DNA of 64,000 bases, taken from NCBI RefSeq assembly GCF_014202765.1, contig NZ_JACHHN010000001.1:747735-811734 (forward strand). Direction: 5' to 3'. This stretch comes from Silvimonas terrae (GTDB lineage: Bacteria; Pseudomonadota; Gammaproteobacteria; Burkholderiales; Chitinibacteraceae). The position numbers and the translations under genes are program-made. Shown here one piece after another: positions 7,816-17,442 of this stretch. The number at the start of each line of letters is the position of its first letter. Within the stretch, counting starts at the first letter, position 1. The notes beneath the pieces are model-generated. The model was not told the origin of the DNA. It did no database searches and saw only the letters and a program-made list of their open reading frames with translations.

Positions 7816-9546
7816 TCAACCGATTACCCGGTTTCTACCGCGCTCTTTGGCGTCATACAAATGGCGATCTGCGGCCAGCGCCAGTTTTTCCAGTGTGTCC
7901 TGCTGCGGGCTGAGCTGGGCAAAACCCACACTGACGGTGAGGTGAAGGGATTGGCCGTCAACGGTGGCTAATGTGGTCCGGGCGATATCCTGACGGATGC
8001 GTTCCAGTACTTCTATGGTATTTGCCTCATTTGCATCGGCCAGCAGGAAAATGAATTCTTCCCCGCCATAACGGGCAAACAAGTCTGAACTGCGCAGATT
8101 GATCCGGCAGCGTTCACTGACCGCCCGGATCACGACATCACCGACGTCATGGCCCCACGTGTCATTAACCCGTTTGAAGTGGTCCAGATCAAGCAGCGCC
8201 ACGCTGCAATAACCGCCGCGTCGAGCGGTCTGGGTGACGGTGACGGTGGCCATGGACTGGAAGGCACGGCGGTTCAGGGCGCCGGTCAGAAAATCGGTGG
8301 TGGCGGCTTCATGCAGATCGGCAATCAGCGCCTCACGCTCGATCTGCAGCGCCTGGCGTGCCTGGCTGTGGTCGCGCAAGATGGCAATGGCGCTCAGTAC
8401 ATCGCCAATTTCGTCACTGCGCACGGGGGTGGGTACGGGAGTATCCAGCTTGCCTGCGGCCAGGGCTTTGATGATATTGGCCGAAGTGGTAAGCGCGTTG
8501 AGTAGCCGGTAACCAAACAGGCAAAGCGGCACAATCAGCAACAAAACCAGTGCGGCAGTCAGACCGCCAAGCCATAACAGGCTATTGCGTGACCGCGATT
8601 CTGCCGCCTGTGCCTGCTTGCTGGCTTGCAACAGGAGCGCATCGCGTAATCCAACAATGGGGTTCATGGTCGGAACATAGCGTGCAGCAAATTCGCCGGT
8701 GGTCATTTGCGGGACGACACTGGCGCGCCAGGTCAATAGCACCTGGTTGACCAGCGCCTGACCATCGCCAAAGTATTGCTGGTCCATTTGCGTGACTGCA
8801 CCGGTAATGTCGGGGTTGTCGGCACAACAGCGCGCTACCCGGTTATTGACCAGCATGCGCATGATGTCGATGTGGCCGATGATGCGCTCGATGGATTCTA
8901 CGGTCTGCCGGGTCAAGGGCTCCTGGCGGATCAGCGCGCGGGTGAATTGCGAGCCCAGTTGTCCGGCTTGTTCCCGCAGTTCTGCCGCGGCGCGGGCGGC
9001 AACCAGCAAATCGTTCAGTGTATTGCCGCGTTGTTCGGCCGCGCCGGAAACGCGGGTGGCCAGCGGCGAGGCCCGGCCCGCCACCGCGATCATGGCGGTG
9101 ACTGCATCATCAATGGTTTCACCGGGGCGCTGTGCGACCGGCATGGCGATCAAAGTATCGACCTTGCGCCGGCCCGTTTGCAGATCGTTTTGCAATTGCA
9201 ACAGCGCATTGACCAGGGTGGCACGGTCGTCGTCGTCATCCAGTTGCTGCAGGCCGCTCATCAAGGCATTGATGGCCGCGTCGCTGTGTTCCCGCGCGGT
9301 AGTCAGGGCTGCTGCCTGGCTGGCCGGGGCGGGCAGGGGCGCGCCCATCATGGCATTGCTGGGGCCGCGCTCGCGCGAGACCATTTCGAAGACCTTGAGC
9401 GCCAGAATTGTGCGTTCGACATCACGCACGGCATGGTGATTTTCCGCGTACTCGTGCCATTGCTTGTGCGCCAGCCAGCCCAGCAGCCCCGCCAGCGTCA
9501 GCGTCCACGCAGTGATATACAGAATGAAGCGGGTTTTGATGCGCAT
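7816..9546 (-). CDS. Membrane diguanylate cyclase (HAMP-GGDEF)
   Basis: This is a 576-residue protein that would make cyclic-di-GMP. It has a membrane segment at about 8-28, a periplasmic sensor region of about 290 residues, a second membrane segment at about 322-348, a HAMP linker and a C-terminal GGDEF domain. The active-site signature is RYGGEEF (about 493-497). An inhibitory I-site RSSD lies five residues before it, so product feedback is expected. The sensor region contains SRERGPSNAMMG, reminiscent of NIT-type nitrate/nitrite sensor domains, but the ligand is not established. The frame is open to 9735. I start at 9546 because the first membrane helix follows directly and upstream residues look non-coding. 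Confidence 0.9.
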   Translation of the reverse strand: MRIKTRFILYITAWTLTLAGLLGWLAHKQWHEYAENHHAVRDVERTILALKVFEMVSRERGPSNAMMGAPLPAPASQAAALTTAREHSDAAINALMSGLQQLDDDDDRATLVNALLQLQNDLQTGRRKVDTLIAMPVAQRPGETIDDAVTAMIAVAGRASPLATRVSGAAEQRGNTLNDLLVAARAAAELREQAGQLGSQFTRALIRQEPLTRQTVESIERIIGHIDIMRMLVNNRVARCCADNPDITGAVTQMDQQYFGDGQALVNQVLLTWRASVVPQMTTGEFAARYVPTMNPIVGLRDALLLQASKQAQAAESRSRNSLLWLGGLTAALVLLLIVPLCLFGYRLLNALTTSANIIKALAAGKLDTPVPTPVRSDEIGDVLSAIAILRDHSQARQALQIEREALIADLHEAATTDFLTGALNRRAFQSMATVTVTQTARRGGYCSVALLDLDHFKRVNDTWGHDVGDVVIRAVSERCRINLRSSDLFARYGGEEFIFLLADANEANTIEVLERIRQDIARTTLATVDGQSLHLTVSVGFAQLSPQQDTLEKLALAADRHLYDAKERGRNRVIG

Positions 9547-9674
9547 GGGCTCGACACGTTGTCTTGTTTTTTTAATCAGCGGTTTGCCTTGCAGCGTCCG
9601 TGGGGAACATGCGGCGCCTCCATGAGTCCATCGTGGGTGTTCGCAACGCAAACTGCAAATCAAGTGAGGCGCAA

Positions 9675-9857
9675 ATGGTACAGAAACCTGATCGTGAAGC
9701 CGAAGAACTCGATTACCCCGACCAAAGGGCGGCAAAAAAGCAACAAAATCAGCTTGATACTGCCCGCCGTCAGCATAGCCACCGGGCCTTTCCGGATCAG
9801 GCCGTTGATCCGCAATCTAAAAGTGAAGAGGGGCCGGCAGGTTTGCCGCAGCGCTGA
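9675..9857 (+). CDS. Small hydrophilic protein, function unknown
   Basis: A 60-codon ORF begins at an ATG with GAGG five bases upstream (9666-9669) and is followed 13 bases after its stop by a strong intrinsic terminator (9871-9897). The product is very polar and rich in Asp, Glu, Gln, Arg and Lys, with no hydrophobic segment, signal or Cys. It has an acidic N-terminal part (REAEELDYPD) and a disordered-looking C-terminus. I recognise no family. It is transcribed divergently from the diguanylate cyclase. The ribosome site plus private terminator are the reasons for calling it; an overlapping minus-strand ORF lacks both. Confidence 0.55.
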   Translation: MVQKPDREAEELDYPDQRAAKKQQNQLDTARRQHSHRAFPDQAVDPQSKSEEGPAGLPQR

Positions 9858-9870
9858 ATATGCGACAATG

Positions 9871-9897
9871 AAATCCCCCGCTTTGCGGGGGATTTTT
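9871..9897 (+). terminator. Rho-independent terminator after the 60-codon ORF
   Basis: AAATCCCCCGC and GCGGGGGATTT pair perfectly around a TTT loop and are followed by a T run. Confidence 0.85.
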
Positions 9898-10032
9898 GTT
9901 GCGTCTGCCCATGCGGCTTGCCACCCAGGCCGCTTGGGCGCATTGTTCTGCGTTTCATGATTAGTTGCAGTGGTAATCACCCATAAAGTGGCTTGCCCTG
10001 CGTGATTGAACTTCCCCCACAAGAGCCTTGCA

Positions 10033-11835
10033 ATGCCTCACTACCGGATCAAACCTGCCGATCTTCATGCCCATTATTTTGATGTCTCACTGAGCATCGA
10101 CAAACCCGATGCTACCGGGCAGACGGTGTGGTTGCCGGTGTGGATTCCCGGTAGTTATCTGGTCCGTGAGTTTGCGCGCAATATCGTCAGCATCAGCGCC
10201 AGTTGCAAAGGCAAACCGGTGACCTTGACCAAGCTGGACAAACACAGCTGGCAGGCCGAGCCCGTGAAAGGCAAGCTGGAAATCAGTTATCGCGTCTATG
10301 CCTGGGATTTGTCTGTGCGTGGTGCCTATCTGGATGAAACGCGTGGTTTTTTCAACGGCACCAGCACCTTTCTGGCCGTCAAAGGCCAGGAGCAGTGGCC
10401 ATGCACGGTTGAACTGGTCGCGCCTGCGGGCGTGCAATGGCATGTCGCGACCAGCCTGCCGGTCGATGGCGCACGCGTGGGTGAGTACGGCTTGTACAAG
10501 GCGGCTGATTACGATGAACTGATCGACCACCCGGTCGAAATGGGCGTGTTCAGTGACATCCGGTTCAAGGCCTGTGGCGTGCCGCACGAAGTCGTTATTG
10601 CCGGTCGCCATCGCACCGATATGAAACGCCTGAAGCGCGACCTGAAAAAGATTTGTGAATACCAGATCAAACTGTTTGGCGAACCGGCGCCGTTTGATCG
10701 CTATGTTTTCATGAGTATGGTGACCGGTGACGGTTACGGGGGCCTGGAACACCGGGCATCCACCGCCCTGATGGTCAGCCGCGACGATCTGCCGCTAGAG
10801 CATGAAGTTGCCGCGAAGGCGGGTTATCGCCAGTACCTGGGTCTGTGCAGCCACGAGTACTTCCATACCTGGAACGTCAAGCGTATCAAGCCTGCAGCCT
10901 ACGCGCCGTATGACCTGTACAGCGAGAACTACACACGCCTGCTGTGGGCCTTTGAAGGCATCACCTCTTATTACGATGATCTGACCCTGGTGCGTACCGG
11001 CCTGATTACCGTGCAGGAGTACTTTGACCTGCTGGCGCAAACCCTGACCGGCGTCGAGCGCGGTGCGGGCCGCAAACGCCAGAATCTGGAAGAAGCCAGC
11101 CTGGACGCCTGGGTCAAATACTACCGTCAGGACGAAAACAGCCCCAACGCCATTGTCAGCTACTACACCAAAGGTGCGCTGGCAGCCTTGTGCTTGGATC
11201 TGACCATTCGGCAGCGCAGCAAGGGCAAGAAGAGTCTGGACGACGTGATGCGTACGCTGTGGCAGCGCTTTGGCAAAGACTTTTACGCCAGCAAGGGGGG
11301 CAAAGGTGTCGGTGAGGCTGAATGGGAAAGCATAGCCAGTGAAGTGGCCGGTTTTGATCTCAAGGATTTCTTTGATCTGGCACTGCGTTCGACCGAAGAG
11401 CTACCCATTGCCAGCCTGCTGGCACAAGTGGGCGTGGAAACCCAATTGCGCGTGACTGCGGGGGGGACGGACAAGGGGGGCTGGAAAGAGATCACCGCAG
11501 CCGGCAACAGCATTGGTGCGCGTGTGGCCGCAGAGGCTGGCGGCGTGAAACTGACCCATGTACTGGAGGGCGGCGCGGCGCAAAAGGCCGGCCTTGCTGC
11601 CGGCGACGTGCTGGTGGCATTGAACGGTTTACGAATTACCGCAGGTAATCTGGATACCGCGCTTGGCAGCTACGCCGCAGGCAGCGAAGTGCAGATTCAT
11701 GCTTTCCGCCGGGATGAACTCTCTGTGCGCAAGCTGGCCATTCAGGTCGCAGGTGAAGATACCTGGGGTCTGCGGGCTGCCGCAGAGCCCAGCACTGCAG
11801 TTCTTGCCGCGCGCAAGGCCTGGCTGGAAGGTTGA
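10033..11835 (+). CDS. M61-family glycyl aminopeptidase with PDZ domain
   Basis: The 600-residue protein has the M61 layout: an N-terminal beta domain (about 1-170), a gluzincin catalytic domain with zinc motif HEYFH (His274, Glu275, His278) and the third ligand region WAFEGITSYY (Glu308), and a C-terminal PDZ domain (about 505-575, EGGAAQKAGLAAGDVLVALNG). Family members cleave N-terminal Gly or Ala. No signal peptide is seen, so a cytoplasmic location is likely. The frame is open from a TTG at 10006. The ATG at 10033, with AAGAG seven bases upstream, is preferred. It is a single-gene unit with a strong terminator behind it. Confidence 0.92.
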   Translation: MPHYRIKPADLHAHYFDVSLSIDKPDATGQTVWLPVWIPGSYLVREFARNIVSISASCKGKPVTLTKLDKHSWQAEPVKGKLEISYRVYAWDLSVRGAYLDETRGFFNGTSTFLAVKGQEQWPCTVELVAPAGVQWHVATSLPVDGARVGEYGLYKAADYDELIDHPVEMGVFSDIRFKACGVPHEVVIAGRHRTDMKRLKRDLKKICEYQIKLFGEPAPFDRYVFMSMVTGDGYGGLEHRASTALMVSRDDLPLEHEVAAKAGYRQYLGLCSHEYFHTWNVKRIKPAAYAPYDLYSENYTRLLWAFEGITSYYDDLTLVRTGLITVQEYFDLLAQTLTGVERGAGRKRQNLEEASLDAWVKYYRQDENSPNAIVSYYTKGALAALCLDLTIRQRSKGKKSLDDVMRTLWQRFGKDFYASKGGKGVGEAEWESIASEVAGFDLKDFFDLALRSTEELPIASLLAQVGVETQLRVTAGGTDKGGWKEITAAGNSIGARVAAEAGGVKLTHVLEGGAAQKAGLAAGDVLVALNGLRITAGNLDTALGSYAAGSEVQIHAFRRDELSVRKLAIQVAGEDTWGLRAAAEPSTAVLAARKAWLEG

Positions 11836-11862
11836 CCGCGCAGGGTTCAGACCCGTTACGTG

Positions 11863-11889
11863 AAAAACCCGGCCTCTGGCCGGGTTTTT
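11863..11889 (+). terminator. Rho-independent terminator after the M61 peptidase
   Basis: AAAAACCCGGCC pairs perfectly with GGCCGGGTTTTT around a TCT loop. Confidence 0.9.
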
Positions 11890-12002
11890 CTTTGCTGTTA
11901 ATCACGGCCATTTCAGTGTGTTTTTCAGGGGATTCTGATACTTATTTTTATATGCCCAATCAATAATTCTCGAATTCTCAAAATGGATTTCGGGTGATTC
12001 TC

Positions 12003-12461
12003 ATGGACCACGTCGCTCAGGGCAACGCTACTGCCCACGCCATGCAGCAGCAATTCAACCAGGCCGTCCGGATGATGAACGGTAGTGCGCCCCAAGAACA
12101 GGCCGAAGCTGTCGCCACACTGCAGCAACTGGCCCAGCGAGGCATGCCCAGAGCCGCCTACAACGTTGGCGTAGCGCATTTGCGTGGTTTTCATGTTGAA
12201 CAGAGCCGGGATCAAGCCGGGGCGTACCTGCGCATGGCTGCAGAACAGGGTTATCAGCGTGCTTATTATCCATTTGGTCAGTTGCTGCGCGAAGGAGGGC
12301 TGACCGAATGCCAGGAGATGCCGCTGGATTTACGCCTCTATCTCGCTGCCAAATGGATGTGGCGTGCTGCTTGCAAAGGAGAGGGCCGCGCCGCGAAAGC
12401 GCTGGACCAGGCTTGGGTACCGGCCATCTTCCGCTCTCTGGACAAAGGCTACTACCGCTAA
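12003..12461 (+). CDS. Sel1-like repeat protein
   Basis: A small 152-residue protein with tetratricopeptide-like Sel1 helices: AVATLQQLAQRGMPRAAYNVGVAHLRG (about 33-59) and AGAYLRMAAEQGYQRAYYPFGQLLREGG (about 68-96), then a Trp/Lys-rich C-terminal helix. Sel1 repeats mediate protein-protein contacts. No signal peptide is present, so it is probably cytoplasmic. The frame also allows a GTG start at 11994 with GGAT five bases upstream, so the first three residues are uncertain. No functional partner is evident from the neighbours. Confidence 0.75.
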   Translation: MDHVAQGNATAHAMQQQFNQAVRMMNGSAPQEQAEAVATLQQLAQRGMPRAAYNVGVAHLRGFHVEQSRDQAGAYLRMAAEQGYQRAYYPFGQLLREGGLTECQEMPLDLRLYLAAKWMWRAACKGEGRAAKALDQAWVPAIFRSLDKGYYR

Positions 12462-12486
12462 AGCGGCATCCCTGCAAGCGACTGAC

Positions 12487-12520
12487 CCGACACCGGATAC
12501 ACCCCAGTATCCGGTGTCGG
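12487..12520 (+). terminator. Strong hairpin between the Sel1 gene and apbC
   Basis: A perfect 14-bp stem (CCGACACCGGATAC with GTATCCGGTGTCGG) encloses a six-base loop. Only a weak T-rich tail follows (CGTTTA), so it may be a terminator or an mRNA-stabilising structure. Confidence 0.55.
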
Positions 12521-12624
12521 CGTTTATGGGCCCAGACTTGAGTTTCGGCTGTACCGACGCAATCTACGGTAAAATCCCACCCAATCCTTCGACGTCTTTT
12601 TTGCGCCCCGCGCCCCCAGATACC

Positions 12625-13713
12625 ATGCCCGATCTCCAGTCTATCCAGCAGATTCTCAGCCAGACCATCGACCCCAATACCGGCAAGGATTATCAATCCT
12701 CGCGCGGGGTGAAAAACCTCAAAATTGACGCCGGTGTGGTCAGCTTTGATCTGGTACTGGGTTATCCGGCCCAAAGCCAGCATGAGGTGATCCGCCAGCA
12801 ACTGGATGCCGCGCTCAAAACGCTGCCCGGCGTGACCGGCACCGAGGTCAGCATCAGTACACATGTCGTGGCACATGCGGCCCAGCGTGGCCTGCAACTG
12901 CATCAGGGTGTGCGCAACATGATTGCCATTGCCAGCGGCAAGGGCGGGGTGGGCAAATCCACCACAGCGGTTAATCTGGCGCTGGCTCTGGCGGCAGAAG
13001 GAGCCAAGGTCGGTTTGCTGGATGCCGATATCTATGGCCCGTCGCAGCCGACCATGATGGGCGTTGCCGATCAGCAACCAACCTCGCCAGACAACAAGCA
13101 CATCGAGCCCATCGTCAATTACGGTGTGCAGACCATGTCGATTGGTTTTCTGATCGACAACGAACAGCCTATGGTCTGGCGCGGCCCCATGGTGACCCAG
13201 GCGCTGACGCAATTGCTGAACGATACGCTGTGGAATGACCTTGATTATCTGATCATCGATTTGCCGCCGGGTACCGGCGACATCCAGCTGACGCTCTCGC
13301 AAAAAGTGCCGCTGACCGGGGCTGTGATTGTCACCACGCCGCAGGATATTGCCCTGCTGGACGCGCGCAAGGGCCTGAAGATGTTCGAGAAGGTCGGCGT
13401 GCCGATCCTGGGCATTGTCGAGAACATGAGCATGCACATTTGCAGCAACTGCGGCCATGCCGAGCCCATTTTTGGCGAAGGTGGCGGCGCCGCCATGTGC
13501 AAGGATTACGGCACGGAGTTACTCGGCCAGTTGCCGCTGGACCTGTCGATCCGCCTGGGGGCGGATTCGGGCAAGCCCAGTGTGGTGGCAGATCCGGACA
13601 GCGCTATCTCCAGCACCTATAAACAAGTCGCGCGCAAACTGGCTGCGCGCGTGGCAATCAAGGCGCAGGACTTTTCGGCCAGGTTCCCGAAGATCGTCAT
13701 TCAGAACGACTGA
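12625..13713 (+). CDS. apbC: Iron-sulfur cluster carrier ATPase (Mrp/ApbC)
   Basis: A 362-residue Mrp/NBP35 P-loop ATPase that binds a [4Fe-4S] cluster and delivers it to apoproteins. It shows an N-terminal DUF59-like domain (about 1-90), the deviant Walker A SGKGGVGKSTT (about 104-114), LLDADIYGPSQP, LIIDLPPGTGD and, near residue 272, the CSNC pair that holds the bridging cluster in the dimer. The frame is open from 12364. The ATG at 12625 is chosen because the homologous region starts there; upstream codons lie over the hairpin and look non-coding. Confidence 0.95.
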   Translation: MPDLQSIQQILSQTIDPNTGKDYQSSRGVKNLKIDAGVVSFDLVLGYPAQSQHEVIRQQLDAALKTLPGVTGTEVSISTHVVAHAAQRGLQLHQGVRNMIAIASGKGGVGKSTTAVNLALALAAEGAKVGLLDADIYGPSQPTMMGVADQQPTSPDNKHIEPIVNYGVQTMSIGFLIDNEQPMVWRGPMVTQALTQLLNDTLWNDLDYLIIDLPPGTGDIQLTLSQKVPLTGAVIVTTPQDIALLDARKGLKMFEKVGVPILGIVENMSMHICSNCGHAEPIFGEGGGAAMCKDYGTELLGQLPLDLSIRLGADSGKPSVVADPDSAISSTYKQVARKLAARVAIKAQDFSARFPKIVIQND

Positions 13714-13877
13714 GTGATGGCCGGCGCCCGGTTGGCGGAGTGGCTTTGCCCGCCGCGCCGGGCGCTTGATACGGCAAGGTGTCGCGCCATTGCGACGCCT
13801 TGCTGCATTGCGCACACCTAAGCCTCCCCCGCATTGCGCTACAATCGGCGCTTTCGCAACCGCTGGCAGTCCCCTCA

Positions 13878-16800
13878 GTGCGCCTTACCCACATCAAGCT
13901 GGCTGGCTTCAAATCCTTTGTTGACCCATCGACCATTCACGTCGCCGGGCAACTGGTGGCTGTTTGCGGGCCCAATGGTTGCGGGAAATCCAATGTAATT
14001 GACGCCGTGCGCTGGGTGCTGGGCGAATCGTCCGCCAAGCAGTTGCGTGGCGAATCCATGCAGGACGTCATCTTCAATGGCTCCGGCTCGCGCAAACCGG
14101 TGGGGCGGGCGTCGGTGGAACTGGTGTTCGACAACAGCGCTGGCCTCGCGGCCGGGCAGTGGAGCCAGTACGCCGAAATCTCCATCAAGCGCGTGCTCAC
14201 CCGCCAGGGCGAATCCTCCTACTACATCAATCAGTTGCCGGTACGCCGCCGCGACATCACCGATCTTTTTCTGGGGACGGGCGTAGGCAAGGGCGGCTAC
14301 GCCATTATTGAACAGGGCATGATCTCGCGCATTATCGAGGCACGCCCGGAAGAATTACGGCATTTTCTGGAAGAAGCGGCCGGCGTGTCCAAATACAAGG
14401 AGCGCCGCCGTGAAACCGAAAGCCGCCTGGCGGATACGCGCGACAACCTGGATCGCGTGGATGATATCCGTCTGGAACTGACGGGCCAGATCACCAAGCT
14501 GGAATCCCAGGCCGAGATTGCCTCGCAATACAACAATCTCAGAGACACGATCACCGAAAAACAAAATCTGCTGGCTTTGCAGCGCAAGCTTGATGCCGCG
14601 CGAGATGTAGAAAACACCCGCCGTGATATCGAAGCGGCACAAAACGCGCTGGAATCAAAGCTGGCTGATTTGCGGGCACTGGAAGCCGCGCTGGAAGAAC
14701 TGCGCGAAACGCACTTCACCGCCAGCGATGCCGTCCATGCCGCGCAAGGCGAGTTGTACGATGCCAATGCCACCGTCGCCCGGCTGGAACAGCAACTGCT
14801 GCACCTGCGCCAGAACCGGGACCGTATCAGCACGGATCTGGAAGCAGCCAAAACCGAGCTGGCGCGCATTGACCAAAGCGGTCGCCAGGGCGAGGCGGAG
14901 CGGGAAGACTGGCTGCAACGCCAGGAAGAAGCAGGCATCGCCGCCGAAGAAGCCACCCTGGCGCTGGAAGACGAAACCCAGCGCTTGCCAGAGCTGGAAC
15001 AGGCGCTCAAAGAAATGGACACGCGTTTTCAGTACACGCGTGATCAACTGGCCCAGGCGCGCAATACCCTGCAACTGACGCAGCAGCAGACGCAACACCA
15101 TGTTCGCACTTGTGAGGCGCTTAAGGCGCGGCGCGATCGCCTGCAGCAAGACCTGGCGCGCTTGACGCAAGAAGGGGGCGGCGAACAACTGCAAAACCTG
15201 CGGCTGGCGCAAGAAGAATCGGCGTTGAATCTGGAAACCGCGCAACTGGCGCTGGATGAAGACGAAGCCGCGCTGGAAACCGCCCGCCAGACGCTGGACG
15301 AAGCCGCTGCGGAGCGAGACCAGCAGACCCGGCAGCGTAATGAATTGCAGGCCCGCATCAAGGCGTTGGAAAGTCTGCCCAAACCCGCGGATGACAAAGC
15401 GTTGGGGTCGTGGTTGGCCGCGCAGGGTTTGCAGAACACACCGCAACTCTATGAATCGCTGCGTATCGCCGGCGGCTGGGAAAAAGCCGTCGAAGCCGTG
15501 CTGGGTCAACGCATGCAGGCACGGGTCGTCACCGCCTTGCCCTCGGCAACACCGCCTGCCGCATTGGCCCTGTTGCAACCCGCCGCAGCCGGCTCCAGTA
15601 CGGGGTCGATGACACTGCCGCGCTTGCTGGATCAGGTTCACAGTACGAATGCCGCACTCAACCCCGTGCTGGTTGATTTGCTGAGTACAGTCTGGTGCGT
15701 TGAAGACGCGACCCAATGGTCCGCCCTGCGTGAGCAACTGCCGGTTGGTGGTCTGCTGGTAACGCGGGATGGGCATTGTGGGGACCGCCAGACCTTGCGC
15801 TACCACGCCGCACAGGGCGTTGTCGCCAACCTCGTGGCGCAACGGCAGGCACTGGAAGATGCAGTGCAGAGCGTCGAGGCCATGGCGCCGGCCTGGCAAG
15901 CTGCGGTGTCGGCGCATGAAGCCGGCCAGCGAGCCCTGACTGACATTGAACAGCGCCTGCGCCAGCAGCGCGCCACCCTCAGCCGCTTGCAGACAGAGTC
16001 GGCTGAATTGACGCGGCAAAGTGCCCGGCTGGAAGAGGCCGATGCGCAGCGGATACGGCAGTCTGCACAGTGGCAGGAAGAACTGGAAACCATCCAGCTG
16101 CAACTGGAAGAAGAAATCTACGCGGCTCAGGAAACCGAAACGGCGCATCAAGACGCGCAAGCCGCGCTGGAGCCGTTGCAAGAAGAACTGGACGCGCAAA
16201 AGCTGGCGCGGGCCGAGGCGGAATCGGCCTGTGAATTGCAGCGCAGCCGCTTGCGTCAGGTTGAACGCATGGCGCAGGAAACGCGCTTTGCCGTGCAGGC
16301 AGCGCAAACCCGTCTGGCCGATATGGCCCGCCGGGACGAAGATTTGCAGCATCGCCGCGAACTGGTGGCCGAACGGCTGGAGTCGCTCACGCTGGAGCTG
16401 GAAGGCATCCACGAGGGTGACTTTGATGTCGGCTTTCAGGACGCCATCAATCTGCGCGGCGAGAAAGAGCGCGCGCTGGCCGCAACGCGCGATGCGCTCA
16501 ATGGCTTTGCCCAGCAAATGCGTGATCGTGAGGCCGAGAAGCAACGTATTGAAGCCGGCATGGAGCCTGCGCGTGAAGCCGTGAACGGCGCGCGCCTGAA
16601 AGAACAGGAAGCGCGTCTGGCGCTGGAGCGTTTTGCCGAAGAATTGCAAGAAGCCGGTGCAGACGAAGCGGCGCTGCGCGAAAAACTGGGCGCGGGCGTG
16701 AAGATATCCAGCCTGACGGCAGAGATTGGCCGGCTCAGCCAGGCGCTGAATAATCTGGGCTCGGTCAACCTGGCTGCGCTTGAGGAGTTGAATAGTGCAC

Positions 16801-17378
16801 GGGAGCGTCAGCAATACCTGGACGCGCAAGCGGGCGATCTTGCCGCTGCCGTGGAAACGCTGGAAAACGCCATCCGCCGGATCGACCGGGAAACCCGCGC
16901 GCTGTTGCAAGAAACCTATGACACCGTGAACGGCAATTTGCAGGAATTATTCCCGCTGCTGTTTGGGGGTGGGCACGCCGAACTGATGCTGACCGGTGAC
17001 GAGATTCTGGATGCCGGACTGACCATTCTGGCGCAGCCACCCGGCAAGAAGAACAGTACGATCCATTTGTTATCGGGTGGCGAGAAAGCACTGACGGCGT
17101 TAAGTCTGGTATTCTCGCTGTTCCGGCTGAATCCGGCGCCTTTTTGTTTGCTGGATGAAGTTGACGCACCACTGGATGACGCCAACACGCTGCGATTCTG
17201 CGAACTGGTCAAAAAAATGGCCGAACGCACGCAATTCCTCTATATCAGCCACAACCGGCTCACCATGGAGATGGCGGCGCAACTCGTGGGTGTCACCATG
17301 CAGGAACAAGGGGTTTCACGCGTGGTGGCGGTCGATATCGAGACCGCCCTGTCCATGCGCGATGCCGCAACCGTTTGA
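13878..17378 (+). CDS. smc: Chromosome segregation ATPase SMC
   Basis: SMC is the condensin ATPase that organises and separates the chromosome. The 1166-residue protein has the N-terminal head (LTHIKLAGFKSFVDPST, Walker A GPNGCGKSN near residue 35), two long coiled-coil arms rich in Glu, Gln, Ala and Leu, a hinge domain around residues 500-640, and the C-terminal head with signature LLSGGEKALTALSLVFS (about 1062) and Walker B FCLLDEVDAPLDD. Homologues begin at this VRLTHIK, so the start is the GTG at 13878 rather than the ATG-initiated frame at 13779. It leads the conserved betaproteobacterial trio smc-zipA-ligA. No strong ribosome site precedes it. Confidence 0.96.
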   Translation: MRLTHIKLAGFKSFVDPSTIHVAGQLVAVCGPNGCGKSNVIDAVRWVLGESSAKQLRGESMQDVIFNGSGSRKPVGRASVELVFDNSAGLAAGQWSQYAEISIKRVLTRQGESSYYINQLPVRRRDITDLFLGTGVGKGGYAIIEQGMISRIIEARPEELRHFLEEAAGVSKYKERRRETESRLADTRDNLDRVDDIRLELTGQITKLESQAEIASQYNNLRDTITEKQNLLALQRKLDAARDVENTRRDIEAAQNALESKLADLRALEAALEELRETHFTASDAVHAAQGELYDANATVARLEQQLLHLRQNRDRISTDLEAAKTELARIDQSGRQGEAEREDWLQRQEEAGIAAEEATLALEDETQRLPELEQALKEMDTRFQYTRDQLAQARNTLQLTQQQTQHHVRTCEALKARRDRLQQDLARLTQEGGGEQLQNLRLAQEESALNLETAQLALDEDEAALETARQTLDEAAAERDQQTRQRNELQARIKALESLPKPADDKALGSWLAAQGLQNTPQLYESLRIAGGWEKAVEAVLGQRMQARVVTALPSATPPAALALLQPAAAGSSTGSMTLPRLLDQVHSTNAALNPVLVDLLSTVWCVEDATQWSALREQLPVGGLLVTRDGHCGDRQTLRYHAAQGVVANLVAQRQALEDAVQSVEAMAPAWQAAVSAHEAGQRALTDIEQRLRQQRATLSRLQTESAELTRQSARLEEADAQRIRQSAQWQEELETIQLQLEEEIYAAQETETAHQDAQAALEPLQEELDAQKLARAEAESACELQRSRLRQVERMAQETRFAVQAAQTRLADMARRDEDLQHRRELVAERLESLTLELEGIHEGDFDVGFQDAINLRGEKERALAATRDALNGFAQQMRDREAEKQRIEAGMEPAREAVNGARLKEQEARLALERFAEELQEAGADEAALREKLGAGVKISSLTAEIGRLSQALNNLGSVNLAALEELNSARERQQYLDAQAGDLAAAVETLENAIRRIDRETRALLQETYDTVNGNLQELFPLLFGGGHAELMLTGDEILDAGLTILAQPPGKKNSTIHLLSGGEKALTALSLVFSLFRLNPAPFCLLDEVDAPLDDANTLRFCELVKKMAERTQFLYISHNRLTMEMAAQLVGVTMQEQGVSRVVAVDIETALSMRDAATV

Positions 17379-17442
17379 TGAATTCGCCGCCCGTCCCGTG
17401 AAACGGGGCAGGGGCCAACACAGATAAATACAGCCCGGAATC

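Noticed and set aside
8776-9960. Plus-strand ORF of 394 codons
   Set aside because: Antisense to the membrane diguanylate cyclase, which has a complete domain order.
9660-10022. Minus-strand ORF of 120 codons with a hydrophobic C-terminal half
   Set aside because: It overlaps the 60-codon plus-strand ORF and reads through that ORF's terminator. It has no ribosome site; the plus frame is better supported.
12055-13458. Minus-strand ORF of 467 codons
   Set aside because: Antisense to the Sel1 gene and apbC; no family features.
14655-16910. Minus-strand ORF of 751 codons
   Set aside because: Antisense to the smc coiled-coil region; Gln/Arg/Phe-rich shadow.
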